From assembly GCF_001571775.1 (NCBI RefSeq), contig NZ_LRVM01000006.1:1-64000 (forward strand): a stretch of DNA of 64,000 nucleotides. The letters are read 5' to 3'. How positions within the stretch are numbered: position 1 is the stretch's first letter; every line of letters starts with the position of its first letter. Below the pieces are notes generated by a model that saw nothing but the letters and a program-made list of their open reading frames with translations, searched no databases and had not been told where the DNA came from. The stretch is from Anaerotignum neopropionicum (lineage in GTDB: Bacteria > Bacillota > Clostridia > Lachnospirales > Anaerotignaceae). Made by a program: the position numbers and the translations under genes. Shown here one piece after another: positions 55,326 through 63,665 of the stretch.

Positions 55326-56083
55326 GCGCTATCCCTTCCATCAAATCTTGATATGGTAATTTCTCCAAAAGTCATCTTTTGAAAAATCTGTACTTCTTTT
55401 CGCTTAATCAGCTCCAACAACGCCAAAAAGGTTACTACCTTTTCCATCCTACCCGCTTTTTTCCGAAAGATAGAAAAAAAGGTTGTTTTCGGCTGCAAAA
55501 TCAGCATATCCCGAATGTATTCCATCTTTTCTTGCACCGTAAATAAGTCCTTCGGCACCGTTTTAAAAGAACTTCTGATATGATCCACCTTTGTTTCCTT
55601 CCGCGCCATTACCTGGCGGAAAGCCAAGTATAAATCCTCCATGGCAACTCCCTGGAGATAGTCCTCCAAAGATTGGGGCTCCTTTTCTTTCAGTTGCCTC
55701 ACCGCCTTATCCGCCTCTTTATAAAGGGTGAGTGCAGCATCTTCTTCATACTGCCGCCACTCAGTGGTAACGTCCTTAATTTTTTTGTACTCTAATAATC
55801 GCTGTACCAATTCCTCTCTTGGATCCATGCCTTCTTCTTCCTCATTCTTTGGTCTGGGTAAAAGAAGCTTGCTCTTAATCTCCAAAAGTGTTGCAGCCAT
55901 AACCAAAAACTCGCTCATGCCGTCCATATCCCTATCTTCTGCGGCATCCAAATATTCTAAATACTGATCCGTCAAACGGGCAATGGGAATATCGTAAATA
56001 TCAATTTCACTTTTCTCAATCAGGTGATACAACAGATCTAATGGCCCCTCAAAAGCATCTAACCGCACCGTAATTTCTATCAA
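55322..56083 (-). CDS. scpA: Segregation and condensation protein A
   Basis: The kleisin subunit linking SMC heads to ScpB. The 253-residue protein shows the family start VRLDAFEGPLDLLYHLIEKSEIDIYDIPI and a C-terminal winged helix (VVTFLALLELIKRKEVQI). I prefer the TTG at 56083, which has AGAGGGTG about 6 nt upstream; the GTG at 56092 falls inside that site. It follows the M50-like gene with a short gap. Confidence 0.93.
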   Translation of the reverse strand: MIEITVRLDAFEGPLDLLYHLIEKSEIDIYDIPIARLTDQYLEYLDAAEDRDMDGMSEFLVMAATLLEIKSKLLLPRPKNEEEEGMDPREELVQRLLEYKKIKDVTTEWRQYEEDAALTLYKEADKAVRQLKEKEPQSLEDYLQGVAMEDLYLAFRQVMARKETKVDHIRSSFKTVPKDLFTVQEKMEYIRDMLILQPKTTFFSIFRKKAGRMEKVVTFLALLELIKRKEVQIFQKMTFGEITISRFDGRDSA

Positions 56084-56100
56084 TGGAAACACCCTCTGCC

Positions 56101-56709
56101 TTATAGGATAACGAAAATTAAACCCAGAAAATTAATTACAAAATGAATGATATAACTAAAAACCCCGGTAATAAGCCCAAAAAACAGCAAAAACAAAAAG
56201 AGCATCTGCACCATCTTTTCATATTGCAAATACTGAAAATATTTGTTTGCAGGCAATGTTACCGAAAGCACCTTCACGCAATCCATGGGGGAAACAGGCA
56301 AAATATTATAAATCGCCAGGCCTACGTTGTAGTAGCATAAATAGTTGAAAATCATGTATAAATAAGTATTCCCCAAAGCCGCCTTACTATATATCCCTAA
56401 AAAGATTATTCCAAAAAACATGTTTACCACGGAGGGTAAAACTGCAACCAGCAAAGTATCTCTTTTCCTGTTTTTATAATACAATGCGCTGGTTTCCACC
56501 GGCCTTCCCCAACCAAAGCCGCCGCTATAAAACATGATCAAAAAGCCAATGGGTTCAAAGTGCTTCATTGGATTCAATGTCAAGCGCCCCTTGTTTTGGG
56601 GTAAAGTATCGCCCAAAGCCGTAGAAACCGCAGCTCTTGTAAATTCATGTATGGTAGTTGCAAAAATAATACCCGGTATGCTCACTAAAAAAATCCAAAA
56701 ATAATTCAT
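56101..56709 (-). CDS. M50-like membrane protein with degenerate zinc site
   Basis: A 202-residue polytopic protein of the site-2-protease family commonly linked to scpAB. The first zinc motif, usually HExxH, reads HEFTR at residues 21-25, so the second histidine is replaced by Arg25. The second site, usually NxxPxxPxDG, reads [10 protein letters not shown] with Asp143 kept and Gly replaced by Cys. It has five to six helices. Either it is a pseudoprotease or uses an altered metal site. The codon is AGA in the genomic sequence, so this is not a translation artefact. Confidence 0.8.
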   Translation of the reverse strand: MNYFWIFLVSIPGIIFATTIHEFTRAAVSTALGDTLPQNKGRLTLNPMKHFEPIGFLIMFYSGGFGWGRPVETSALYYKNRKRDTLLVAVLPSVVNMFFGIIFLGIYSKAALGNTYLYMIFNYLCYYNVGLAIYNILPVSPMDCVKVLSVTLPANKYFQYLQYEKMVQMLFLFLLFFGLITGVFSYIIHFVINFLGLIFVIL

Positions 56710-56837
56710 TCTTTCTTATTCCTTTCCAAAGAAAATTCTTTCTTAACCACATAATGATACCAGAAATTCTACCATCAGTCAATTTAACGCTTTATTTTGA
56801 AAATGTCATCTTTCGCCCATTTTTTCGCAAAGTTCGC

Positions 56838-56866
56838 TTGACATATACTGCAAAGCAAGCTATACT
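56838..56866 (+). promoter_or_regulatory. sigma-A promoter of the XRE regulator
   Basis: Consensus TTGACA (56838-56843), a 17-nt spacer and TATACT (56861-56866), 35 nt before the start codon. A family of GCAAAG-CTT elements covers the -35, spacer and start point. Confidence 0.8.
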
Positions 56867-56883
56867 AAAGCAAAGTTTGCTTT
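56867..56883. promoter_or_regulatory. palindromic operator at the XRE start site
   Basis: AAAGCAAA-G-TTTGCTTT is a perfect 8+1+8 palindrome covering the expected transcription start. Related half-sites occur at 56827-56839 (GCAAAGTTCGCTT) and 56850-56860 (GCAAAGCAAGC). Three spaced copies over one promoter suggest autoregulation by the XRE protein. Confidence 0.65.
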
Positions 56884-56900
56884 GCAAAAAGGAGGCACAA

Positions 56901-57107
56901 ATGGAAACTCGAATTACCGAACTCAGACGAAAGCAAAAGCTGTCCCAAGAAGAACTGGCAAAAGCCGTGGGCGTTACCCGCCAAACCATTACTTCCCTTG
57001 AAGTAGGCAAATACACTGCTTCTTTGATACTTGCCTATAAAATTGCTAGTTATTTTCACTTAGCCATTGAAGATGTTTTTTTATTTGATGAGGAGGAAAA
57101 CCAATGA
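56901..57107 (+). CDS. XRE family transcriptional regulator
   Basis: A 68-residue Cro/C1-type regulator made almost entirely of one helix-turn-helix ([21 protein letters not shown] near residue 15). Its start has AAAAGGAGG 6 nt upstream. The next gene overlaps by 4 bp. This pairing of a small XRE protein with a membrane protein is common in Firmicutes; the function is unknown. The promoter is covered by matching inverted repeats, so it probably represses itself and its partner. Confidence 0.88.
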   Translation: METRITELRRKQKLSQEELAKAVGVTRQTITSLEVGKYTASLILAYKIASYFHLAIEDVFLFDEEENQ

Positions 57108-57535
57108 AACCAATAAGCTACGAAAAACGCTTAGCTATACGCCTTCGTGTAAATGTAGGCTTTATGATTTTATCTATTGTTCTTTTTGCAATTGTCCTAG
57201 GAAACAAAAACTTTACGTTTCTTCAACCTATGTATTTTGGCTCCCTTATTGGTCTTTTTGTTGCATCACTGTGCCTGTTTTTACGCAACAAAAAACTAAA
57301 AAAGAACCCCGAAAGCATGAATAAAATGAAGCTCTTAGAAGCAGATGAGCGAAATGTTCTTATCCTTCGCGTAAGCTATACCATTTTCACTTATGTTTCC
57401 ATTGGTATTCTTTATGTTTCTATGCTGATTTCAGGTTTTTTCTCCCAAACCATTTTCTATACCCTGGAAACCCTGCTTTGTGTTAACTTAGTGATCATTT
57501 TTTTCATCCGTAAGCTGGTTGAGAAAATGTATTAA
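57104..57535 (+). CDS. Four-helix membrane protein paired with XRE regulator
   Basis: A 143-residue protein with four hydrophobic segments (about 17-36, 44-60, 89-112 and 119-136) and a short cytoplasmic loop rich in Lys and Glu ([21 protein letters not shown]). I cannot assign a function; it resembles DUF2178-like proteins that occur next to small XRE genes. It overlaps the regulator by 4 bp and is followed directly by family A repeat copy 2. Confidence 0.75.
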   Translation: MKPISYEKRLAIRLRVNVGFMILSIVLFAIVLGNKNFTFLQPMYFGSLIGLFVASLCLFLRNKKLKKNPESMNKMKLLEADERNVLILRVSYTIFTYVSIGILYVSMLISGFFSQTIFYTLETLLCVNLVIIFFIRKLVEKMY

Positions 57536-57540
57536 ATATT

Positions 57541-57716
57541 GATTTCAAAAACCCAAAGGGACAGACCTTGGGCGCCGCCCAAACCTGCTTGCTTTTTGAA
57601 AAAAGCAAGACCAAAAACTTTTACTAAAAACCGCATATTTATGCGGTTTTTAAAAGGGTCAAGGGTAAAACCCTTGTAGGTGTTTGAGGGCAAAGCCCTC
57701 AAGGTCTTGTATTTGC
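57541..57716. repeat. family A hairpin-rich intergenic repeat, copy 2
   Basis: The non-coding block opens with CCTTGGGCGCCGCCCAAACC, then the hairpin CTTGCTTTTTGAAAAAAGCAAG near 57589, AAAACCGCATA/TATGCGGTTTT near 57627, AAGGGTAAAACCCTT near 57661 and TTGAGGGCAAAGCCCTCAA near 57684. The last two modules match copy 1 with only a few changes. It separates the XRE/membrane pair from the convergent panE gene and may act as a bidirectional terminator. Confidence 0.8.
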
Positions 57717-57745
57717 CATTGCCCTTGTTTTTGATCTTGACCTTG

Positions 57746-58663
57746 TCATTGTTTTTTGCTTTTCGCCTCATACACCTTCTGCATAAAGGGTATGGAAACA
57801 TTCAATCTCTTTGCTAATTCACAGGAACTGCCCACCAACCACTCAAATTCCGTTTCCTCTTTTCCTTCACGCATATCTCTGTATAAAGACGTAATTGTAT
57901 GAGGGGGAAGGGTTAAAAAATGCTTAAAATATTTCTCAGGCATATCCTCCATCCCCATAACACCAGTGGCCTTTGCCAAACGGAGAATGTCCTCATAAAT
58001 CCCACGCAAAAACGCCATTTTTTCACTGTCCTTTTGAATTTCACCTGCTTCGCAATCAAAATAAATAAAGACACAGCTGTTGCCGCACATCATGGCATAC
58101 TTCTCCCAAAGGGCCTTCATGATATCCTGTCCATAGATAGAAGGCAATCCCCCTTCTTTTAAAATCTCAACAAACCGCTGGGCCTTTTCGTTGTCTTTTC
58201 CGTCGGCAAAGCCAATACCAATGCGTAACAAATTCCCGCCATTGAATACATGCCCCGTTTCAACAATATTTGAAAAACAATAGATATAGCTATCGGTTAC
58301 AACTCCTTTACCACCTAACCACGCCGAAACTGCCTTGGAGGCTGTAACGCCGTTTTGTAAGGGAACCACCAAGGTATCTTCTCCAACAATGTCCTTGTAT
58401 TTCTTACACGCCGTCTCCAATCCGTAGCTTTTGCTGCAAAGAATCAGCACATCCACAATCCCAATTTCCTTGGGATCATCTGAAACCAAACCGGGCTTTA
58501 TCACGCCATCCCCCAGCAGCTCTGACTCCAGATAAATGCCTTTTTCCTGCAGAACCATTTTTGTTTCTCCGCGGGCAATAAAAATCAAATCATTTTCATG
58601 TTTTTTTAATCCTCCGGCTACGGTTGCTCCAACGGCACCTAACCCCATTATTGCAATTTTCAT
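57746..58663 (-). CDS. panE: Ketopantoate reductase family protein
   Basis: A 305-residue oxidoreductase of the 2-dehydropantoate 2-reductase family, which makes pantoate for coenzyme A. The N-terminal NADP-binding GLGAVGATVAGG is at residue 7, LQNGVTA near 104, the substrate region ALWEKYAMMCGNS near 184 with the catalytic lysine, and a helical C-terminal domain with SLYRDM. Paralogs with other substrates exist, and no other pantothenate genes are nearby, so panE is provisional. Confidence 0.75.
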   Translation of the reverse strand: MKIAIMGLGAVGATVAGGLKKHENDLIFIARGETKMVLQEKGIYLESELLGDGVIKPGLVSDDPKEIGIVDVLILCSKSYGLETACKKYKDIVGEDTLVVPLQNGVTASKAVSAWLGGKGVVTDSYIYCFSNIVETGHVFNGGNLLRIGIGFADGKDNEKAQRFVEILKEGGLPSIYGQDIMKALWEKYAMMCGNSCVFIYFDCEAGEIQKDSEKMAFLRGIYEDILRLAKATGVMGMEDMPEKYFKHFLTLPPHTITSLYRDMREGKEETEFEWLVGSSCELAKRLNVSIPFMQKVYEAKSKKQ

Positions 58664-58687
58664 TGTCTGCTCCTCGCTTTCAACTAA

Positions 58688-59632
58688 TTAATATCTCAGC
58701 GGTATGTCCGAAAGCTTCACAGGAATACTCAGCCCCTGTCCCATCAGAAAAGACCGCACACCACGCACCGCAATATCACTGTTGTTTTTTGCCCCCACCG
58801 TCACTGATTCCAAGGGAATAGGGATGTCCGCTCCATCAAATTCCACCATAATATAAGGCAAAAACATCTGATCCAAAATTCTGAATCTCGGTCGACCGCC
58901 TCGTTCATCTATCAAAGGGGAAAATACAAAACGATATTCCTCCTCCCCCTTAAAAAATTCGCCTTTAAAAAACATGGCATATACAGAGCAAATCATGGCC
59001 ATATCCTTGCTGATACCCGTTAAAGCTTCCTCACCTATTTGGGTGGCTTCGTCAAAAAAACCCTCTACCTCCGTAAAACCCTGCTCCACTGCTGTCCGAA
59101 TACAAGACAAAAGTGCTTCCAATAAGCAAGTAACCTGAGCTTCCTCATCATAAATCACCGTACCATGAAGAAATGATCTGCCGGAAAACCCTCTCACCAG
59201 TTTTTCATAGTCAAACCCCAGGCAATAGCCCTTAAAATCCGTAAACTCCGCCCAAAGAAGGGCACTGTTTTCCTGCTTGGAAAAGGCAACCACATAAAAA
59301 CTCACATGTTCCTTTTCCGGCACACAAAATGTTTCACATGATGGGGTTATAATTGCAAGCTCATCCATCTCATCTTTTATGCTTCGGTATAGCCGTCGCC
59401 CAAATTCTTTGTCCACAATATAGGTATCAATTAATTTATTTAAAACCTCAAGTGAATATACAAATTCCAGCTTATCATTAAGGAAGTCACTTTTTGTGGC
59501 AATGAATTGCTTGTTCTCAACAATCCCTTGTACCCCCTCTGCCGTAGTATAGTGGAACAACTTTTCACCGATATTGCAAAGGGGCACATGAATCCATTCA
59601 TCCAAATATCTTGTTTTTCTCGTCATTCCCAC
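58688..59632 (-). CDS. DUF2971 domain protein
   Basis: A 314-residue soluble protein with the DUF2971 opening LFHYTTAEGVQGIVENKQFI (His27) followed by FLNDKLEF and a later SALLWAEFTDFKGYCLGFDY. Function is unknown for this family. Similarities in arrangement to ADP-ribosyltransferase-like folds have been suggested by general pattern, but I cannot confirm it. It lies 15 nt after proA and before panE on the same strand. GGGAGG precedes the GTG start by about 8 nt; an ATG at 59626 is an alternative. Confidence 0.7.
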   Translation of the reverse strand: MGMTRKTRYLDEWIHVPLCNIGEKLFHYTTAEGVQGIVENKQFIATKSDFLNDKLEFVYSLEVLNKLIDTYIVDKEFGRRLYRSIKDEMDELAIITPSCETFCVPEKEHVSFYVVAFSKQENSALLWAEFTDFKGYCLGFDYEKLVRGFSGRSFLHGTVIYDEEAQVTCLLEALLSCIRTAVEQGFTEVEGFFDEATQIGEEALTGISKDMAMICSVYAMFFKGEFFKGEEEYRFVFSPLIDERGGRPRFRILDQMFLPYIMVEFDGADIPIPLESVTVGAKNNSDIAVRGVRSFLMGQGLSIPVKLSDIPLRY

Positions 59633-59647
59633 CAGGAAATCCTCCCG

Positions 59648-60898
59648 TCACTGTCTAATTTGACCATTTCCATAAATAATGTACTTCGTTGTTGTCAATT
59701 CTTTCAGCCCCATTGGCCCTCTTGCGTGAAGTTTTTGCGTGCTGATGCCAATTTCCGCGCCAAAACCAAACTGTGCGCCATCGGTAAAACGGGTGGAGGC
59801 GTTTACATACACTGCCGCCGCATCCACCTCGTTTAGAAACCGCTGGGCATTGGTATAGTTTTCCGTAAGAATTGCTTCCGAATGACCCGTTGCATATTTC
59901 CGAATATGGCTGATCGCTTCGTCCAAATTTTGCACCACGCGAGTAGAAATAATATAATCCGCATACTCCGTTGCCCAATCTTCCTCCGTTGCAGAAACAG
60001 CAGCCGAAATCAAGGCACAAGTCGCCTCATCCCCACGAATTTCCACTGATTTGCTTTGCAAAGCCCCACCCACCATGGGAAGGAATTTCTCTGCAATTTT
60101 TTCATGCACCAAAAGGCTTTCGCAGGCATTGCAAACACCGGGCCTTTGGGTTTTGGCATTCATAACAATTGCCACTGCCTTCTCCAAATCGGCAGTTTCA
60201 TCCACAAAAATGTGGCAGTTGCCAACGCCCGTTTCAATCACAGGCACGGTACTGTTTTGCACCACACTTTGAATTAAACCTGCGCCGCCACGGGGAATTA
60301 AAACATCAAGGTATCCGTTTAAGCGCATCATTTCATTTGCGCTTTCTCTGGAGGTATCGGGCACCACCTGAACAATATCGGCAGGTAAACCAAGCTTTTC
60401 CATGGCCTGACGAAACACCAAAACAACGGCTTGATTGGTACGAAACGCCTCTTTGCCGCCTCTAAGTATTACCGCACTCCCTGCCTTTAGGCATAGACCA
60501 AAGGCATCGGCGGTTACGTTGGGTCTTGCCTCAAAAATAATCCCAATGACACCCATTGGCACTCGCTTTTGCCCAATCATCAGCCCGTTATCCATGGTTT
60601 TCATGGAAAGCACTTCGCCCACCGGGTCATCCAACGCAGCCACTTGACGAAGCCCCTCCGCCATTTCCTCAAGTCTTGCCTGGGTCAAGGTTAAACGGTC
60701 GATAAAAGCTCCCTTGATTCCTGATGCCAAAGCTGCCGCAACGTCCTCTTGGTTCGCCGCAAGAATTTCTTTCTCTGCCGCCAAAAGGGCTTCTGCCGCA
60801 GCGCAAAGGCCCTCATTTTTCTTGGGCGTAGGCAGAACCGCCAATACAACGGCCGCTTCCTTTGCTTTTTGCCCCATTTCAGTCAAAATACTCATCAT
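59648..60898 (-). CDS. proA: Gamma-glutamyl phosphate reductase
   Basis: Reduces gamma-glutamyl phosphate to glutamate semialdehyde in proline synthesis. The 416-residue aldehyde dehydrogenase-fold protein has the catalytic cysteine in [12 protein letters not shown] near 258, the NADP-binding [11 protein letters not shown] near 140, and [23 protein letters not shown] 60898 and the next ATG 3 bp later both follow GGGGG. It overlaps the end of the folate gene by 20 bp. Confidence 0.96.
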   Translation of the reverse strand: MMSILTEMGQKAKEAAVVLAVLPTPKKNEGLCAAAEALLAAEKEILAANQEDVAAALASGIKGAFIDRLTLTQARLEEMAEGLRQVAALDDPVGEVLSMKTMDNGLMIGQKRVPMGVIGIIFEARPNVTADAFGLCLKAGSAVILRGGKEAFRTNQAVVLVFRQAMEKLGLPADIVQVVPDTSRESANEMMRLNGYLDVLIPRGGAGLIQSVVQNSTVPVIETGVGNCHIFVDETADLEKAVAIVMNAKTQRPGVCNACESLLVHEKIAEKFLPMVGGALQSKSVEIRGDEATCALISAAVSATEEDWATEYADYIISTRVVQNLDEAISHIRKYATGHSEAILTENYTNAQRFLNEVDAAAVYVNASTRFTDGAQFGFGAEIGISTQKLHARGPMGLKELTTTKYIIYGNGQIRQ

Positions 60899-61460
60899 TA
60901 GAACCCCCTATCACGCCTTTTTCCGTAACAATACAATCAACAGGTATATCAAATGTTTCCACCTGCAAATCAAACTCCATAACCTGAAAAGAAAATGCCG
61001 CGGCAATTTTATATATGTTTAGATATTGCTGAAAATACCGATCATAATATCCGCCACCATAGCCGTACCGATTCCCTTTTTGATCAAACACGCTCCCCGG
61101 CACAAGGAAAAAATCCGTCTTTTGGGGAAGTATTTCCTGATTTTTGCTCTTTGGCGGCTCCATCACACCAAAACGGCTTTTTTTCAGCTCCAAAAAAGAG
61201 GATATAGGTACAAAATACATTTCACCTTTTATTTTAGCAATGGGTACAGCCACCTTTTTCCCGTCTTTCCAAGCCCGTTCTATCAAGGGATATGTATTTA
61301 CCTCCGCCTCCATGCCAATATAGGTAAATACCACATCCGCCTTTTGGTAGCTTTCACTGTTGCAAAGAGTATCAATGATTTTATTACTTTTCCTTTCCCG
61401 TTCTTCCACTGTCATTTCTTTTCTTTTTTGCAGTATTTTTTGGCGTAGCATATTTTTCAT
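60879..61460 (-). CDS. 5-formyltetrahydrofolate cyclo-ligase
   Basis: Converts 5-formyl-THF to 5,10-methenyl-THF with ATP (MTHFS, YgfA/YqgN family). The 193-residue protein shows [27 protein letters not shown] and the family signature [23 protein letters not shown]. The start at ATG 61460 gives a 4-bp overlap with the DUF2085 gene; the open frame continues to 61520. It sits between DUF2085 and proA within a proline operon. Confidence 0.92.
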   Translation of the reverse strand: MKNMLRQKILQKRKEMTVEERERKSNKIIDTLCNSESYQKADVVFTYIGMEAEVNTYPLIERAWKDGKKVAVPIAKIKGEMYFVPISSFLELKKSRFGVMEPPKSKNQEILPQKTDFFLVPGSVFDQKGNRYGYGGGYYDRYFQQYLNIYKIAAAFSFQVMEFDLQVETFDIPVDCIVTEKGVIGGSNDEYFD

Positions 61461-62107
61461 TGCCGCAGCACTCCTATTATAAATATAATGATAAAACTCC
61501 CGCAAAAGGATAGCAGCCAAAAAGGCAGCATTTTTTTTCCGGCGAAATTTTTCAAAATCAAATATATTAAATTAGCCCAAAAGCAAATAATCCCCAGGAC
61601 AATCATACCCGAAGCCATAAAATAGCTTCCTAAGTTCCACCAAAGCAAAATTCCCCACAAAAGCGTACAGCCTATCACAAAAAGCTGTTCCTTTATGGAT
61701 TGAAAAATGGGCTGTTTATTATCTCCAACCACATTAAAATTTGCGCCTAAGAGTAAAAACCCTACGAAAGACGCACCTGCCAAGGCGCCCGTTACAACAC
61801 GCAAAAATTGGTTGCTTTCCCAAAGCCCCAAATAGCTGAAAAAACCATCCATGCAAATAGGAAGAAAGGCCAGGGCACCAATTATCATCCCCCATTTAGA
61901 ATAGGGTTTATTCCCCTTAAGCCTTCCAAAAATCCAAAAAAATACCATAGAAAAGAAAATTCCCGAATAAATTCCCGTGCAGCGGGCGCAAACGGGAAGC
62001 TGCTTTCCCTCAAGTATAAAACTACGCTCCGCCATCTGATGACAGACAGCAGAGCCAATAAAATCAAACACATTCATAGCTTTAATAGGAGATACCGTAC
62101 ATAACAT
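61457..62107 (-). CDS. DUF2085 membrane protein
   Basis: A 216-residue polytopic protein of the DUF2085 group with the family's cysteine/histidine motif (CHQMAERSF and CARCTGIYSG near residues 22-48), which may bind metal or heme; function is unknown. The start is uncertain. ATG 62107 has GGTGGGC directly upstream, ATG 62077 starts just past the zinc-ribbon gene's stop but lacks a ribosome site, and a TTG lies at 62137. Confidence 0.75.
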   Translation of the reverse strand: MLCTVSPIKAMNVFDFIGSAVCHQMAERSFILEGKQLPVCARCTGIYSGIFFSMVFFWIFGRLKGNKPYSKWGMIIGALAFLPICMDGFFSYLGLWESNQFLRVVTGALAGASFVGFLLLGANFNVVGDNKQPIFQSIKEQLFVIGCTLLWGILLWWNLGSYFMASGMIVLGIICFWANLIYLILKNFAGKKMLPFWLLSFCGSFIIIFIIGVLRQ

Positions 62108-62561
62108 TGCCCACCAGGCCAAAAAAGCCCCCAACAATGCAGCACAAAAACCAGATTCCCAGCATAATGCAGCTCACGGTAATCAAGGTTTTGCCAAATC
62201 CACGGTAATCATCAATAGGACTTTTTAACAATACAATACCGGCGATTAACCCTGCAATCTGACCAACGCCGCCTACAACAAGAATTAAAATAATAATAGT
62301 AACTTTTAATATTGTGGGGATCACTTGCTCCTGAACAGGTTTGGGCTCCGTTGATTGATAGCTTTCCCAGCTTCTTGCTTCACTTGCTCCTTGGAATTTC
62401 TGAGAAGTTCCGTTTTCGTCCTCCACAGTAAACTCTTTTATTACCTCCGTGTCCTCCCCAGCATTCCCTTTGAAATTTACAGAATTATCCTTTAAATTGC
62501 AAATTGGGCAACCCAAGTTTTCATCTAAAATCTGTCTCCCACATTTTGGGCAATAACTCAT
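62082..62561 (-). CDS. Zinc-ribbon membrane protein
   Basis: A 159-residue protein with an N-terminal zinc ribbon CPKCGRQ and CPICNL (four cysteines within 20 residues), a charged and Ser/Glu-rich linker (about 25-80), then two transmembrane helices (about 86-108 and 125-150). Such zinc-ribbon proteins with short membrane tails are common in Clostridia and mostly uncharacterised. It overlaps DUF2085 by 26 bp if that gene begins at 62107. Confidence 0.75.
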   Translation of the reverse strand: MSYCPKCGRQILDENLGCPICNLKDNSVNFKGNAGEDTEVIKEFTVEDENGTSQKFQGASEARSWESYQSTEPKPVQEQVIPTILKVTIIILILVVGGVGQIAGLIAGIVLLKSPIDDYRGFGKTLITVSCIMLGIWFLCCIVGGFFGLVGNVMYGISY

Positions 62562-62584
62562 ACAAATCGCTCCTTATACTTAAT

Positions 62585-63400
62585 TTATTCTTTTCTGCTA
62601 TGAAAGAACGTCCCCACATCCTCGCCGGAAATCACCCGATGAATAATGGTAGGGTCATCCCCCAAAACAATAGCCATCCTCACTCCACCATCCTGGCAAA
62701 TTTCTGCCGCCTGTAATTTGGTGAGCATCCCGCCTACACTAAACTTCGAGCCCTTGCCCCCCGCCATTTTTTTCACATCCTCCGTCACCCAATCCACACA
62801 GGAAATTCTCTTTGCATTAGGATTTGTTTTCGGATCTTGATCATACAATGCATCAATGTCTGTCATCAAAATTAACAGGTCAGCACAAATTATTTCAGCC
62901 ACCATAGCAGAAAGTCTGTCATTATCGGAAATTTCAATTTCGTAGGTAGAAATACTGTCGTTTGCATTTACTATAGGAATTACACCTAGCTCCATCAAGG
63001 TTTCCATGGTATTTTTGGTGTTTTCATAACGCTGGTCACTGCCAACCTCTTCCTTTGTCAGCAAAACCTGGGCAACCGTTTGATTGTACCGATCAAAAAA
63101 ATTATGATAAATCTGCATAATCATGGCCTGACCAACTGCAGCCGCAGCCTGTTTTTCGCGAATAACCGTGGGTCTTTCCTTCATGCCCATGCGAACCGCC
63201 CCAACACCAATGGCACCGCTTGTAACCAATACAACATCTTTTCCGCTGTTTCTAAGGTCAGTCAAAACCCAAGCCAATTCCTCCATGCGTTTTAGGTTTA
63301 AAAGGCCATTTGAATATGTAATGGTAGATGTACCAACCTTCACCACAACCCGCTTGCAATCCTTCAATAATTCCCTCACACTAATCCTCTCCAATTCCAA
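62585..63400 (-). CDS. proB: Glutamate 5-kinase (short form)
   Basis: Phosphorylates glutamate at the gamma carboxyl, the first step of proline synthesis. The 271-residue amino-acid-kinase fold protein shows VVVKVGTSTIT near residue 18, VTSGAIGVG near 58, VNANDSIS near 148 and the GKGSKFSVGGM segment. It lacks the C-terminal PUA domain of the long form. It is the first gene of the proline operon, with proA three genes downstream. Confidence 0.94.
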   Translation of the reverse strand: MELERISVRELLKDCKRVVVKVGTSTITYSNGLLNLKRMEELAWVLTDLRNSGKDVVLVTSGAIGVGAVRMGMKERPTVIREKQAAAAVGQAMIMQIYHNFFDRYNQTVAQVLLTKEEVGSDQRYENTKNTMETLMELGVIPIVNANDSISTYEIEISDNDRLSAMVAEIICADLLILMTDIDALYDQDPKTNPNAKRISCVDWVTEDVKKMAGGKGSKFSVGGMLTKLQAAEICQDGGVRMAIVLGDDPTIIHRVISGEDVGTFFHSRKE

Positions 63401-63623
63401 TATATAGACAAAGTATACTATATTTTTTCTTTGTAAAAAAGGGCTTTCACGAATCCAAAGAAAATATTAAACCTTTCTTTAATAATTCCATAAAAACTAA
63501 CTATCGATTTCAAATCTTTTCCGCCCTGTCCGCCCGGGGTATAAAAGCCAAAGGACCTTTTAAATGCAACTGCCTTAAATTAAGGAAAGCTCTTCCTTCC
63601 TATATATAAAAAATATATAAAAA

Positions 63624-63661
63624 AAGACCAACGGATATAGGCTTCCCCCTACCCGTCGGTC
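63624..63661 (-). terminator. terminator of glnS
   Basis: Minus strand: GACCGACGG (63653-63661) pairs with CCGTTGGTC (63626-63634) around a GTAGGGGGAAGCCTATAT loop, followed by TTTTT. Confidence 0.8.
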
Positions 63662-63665
63662 AAAA

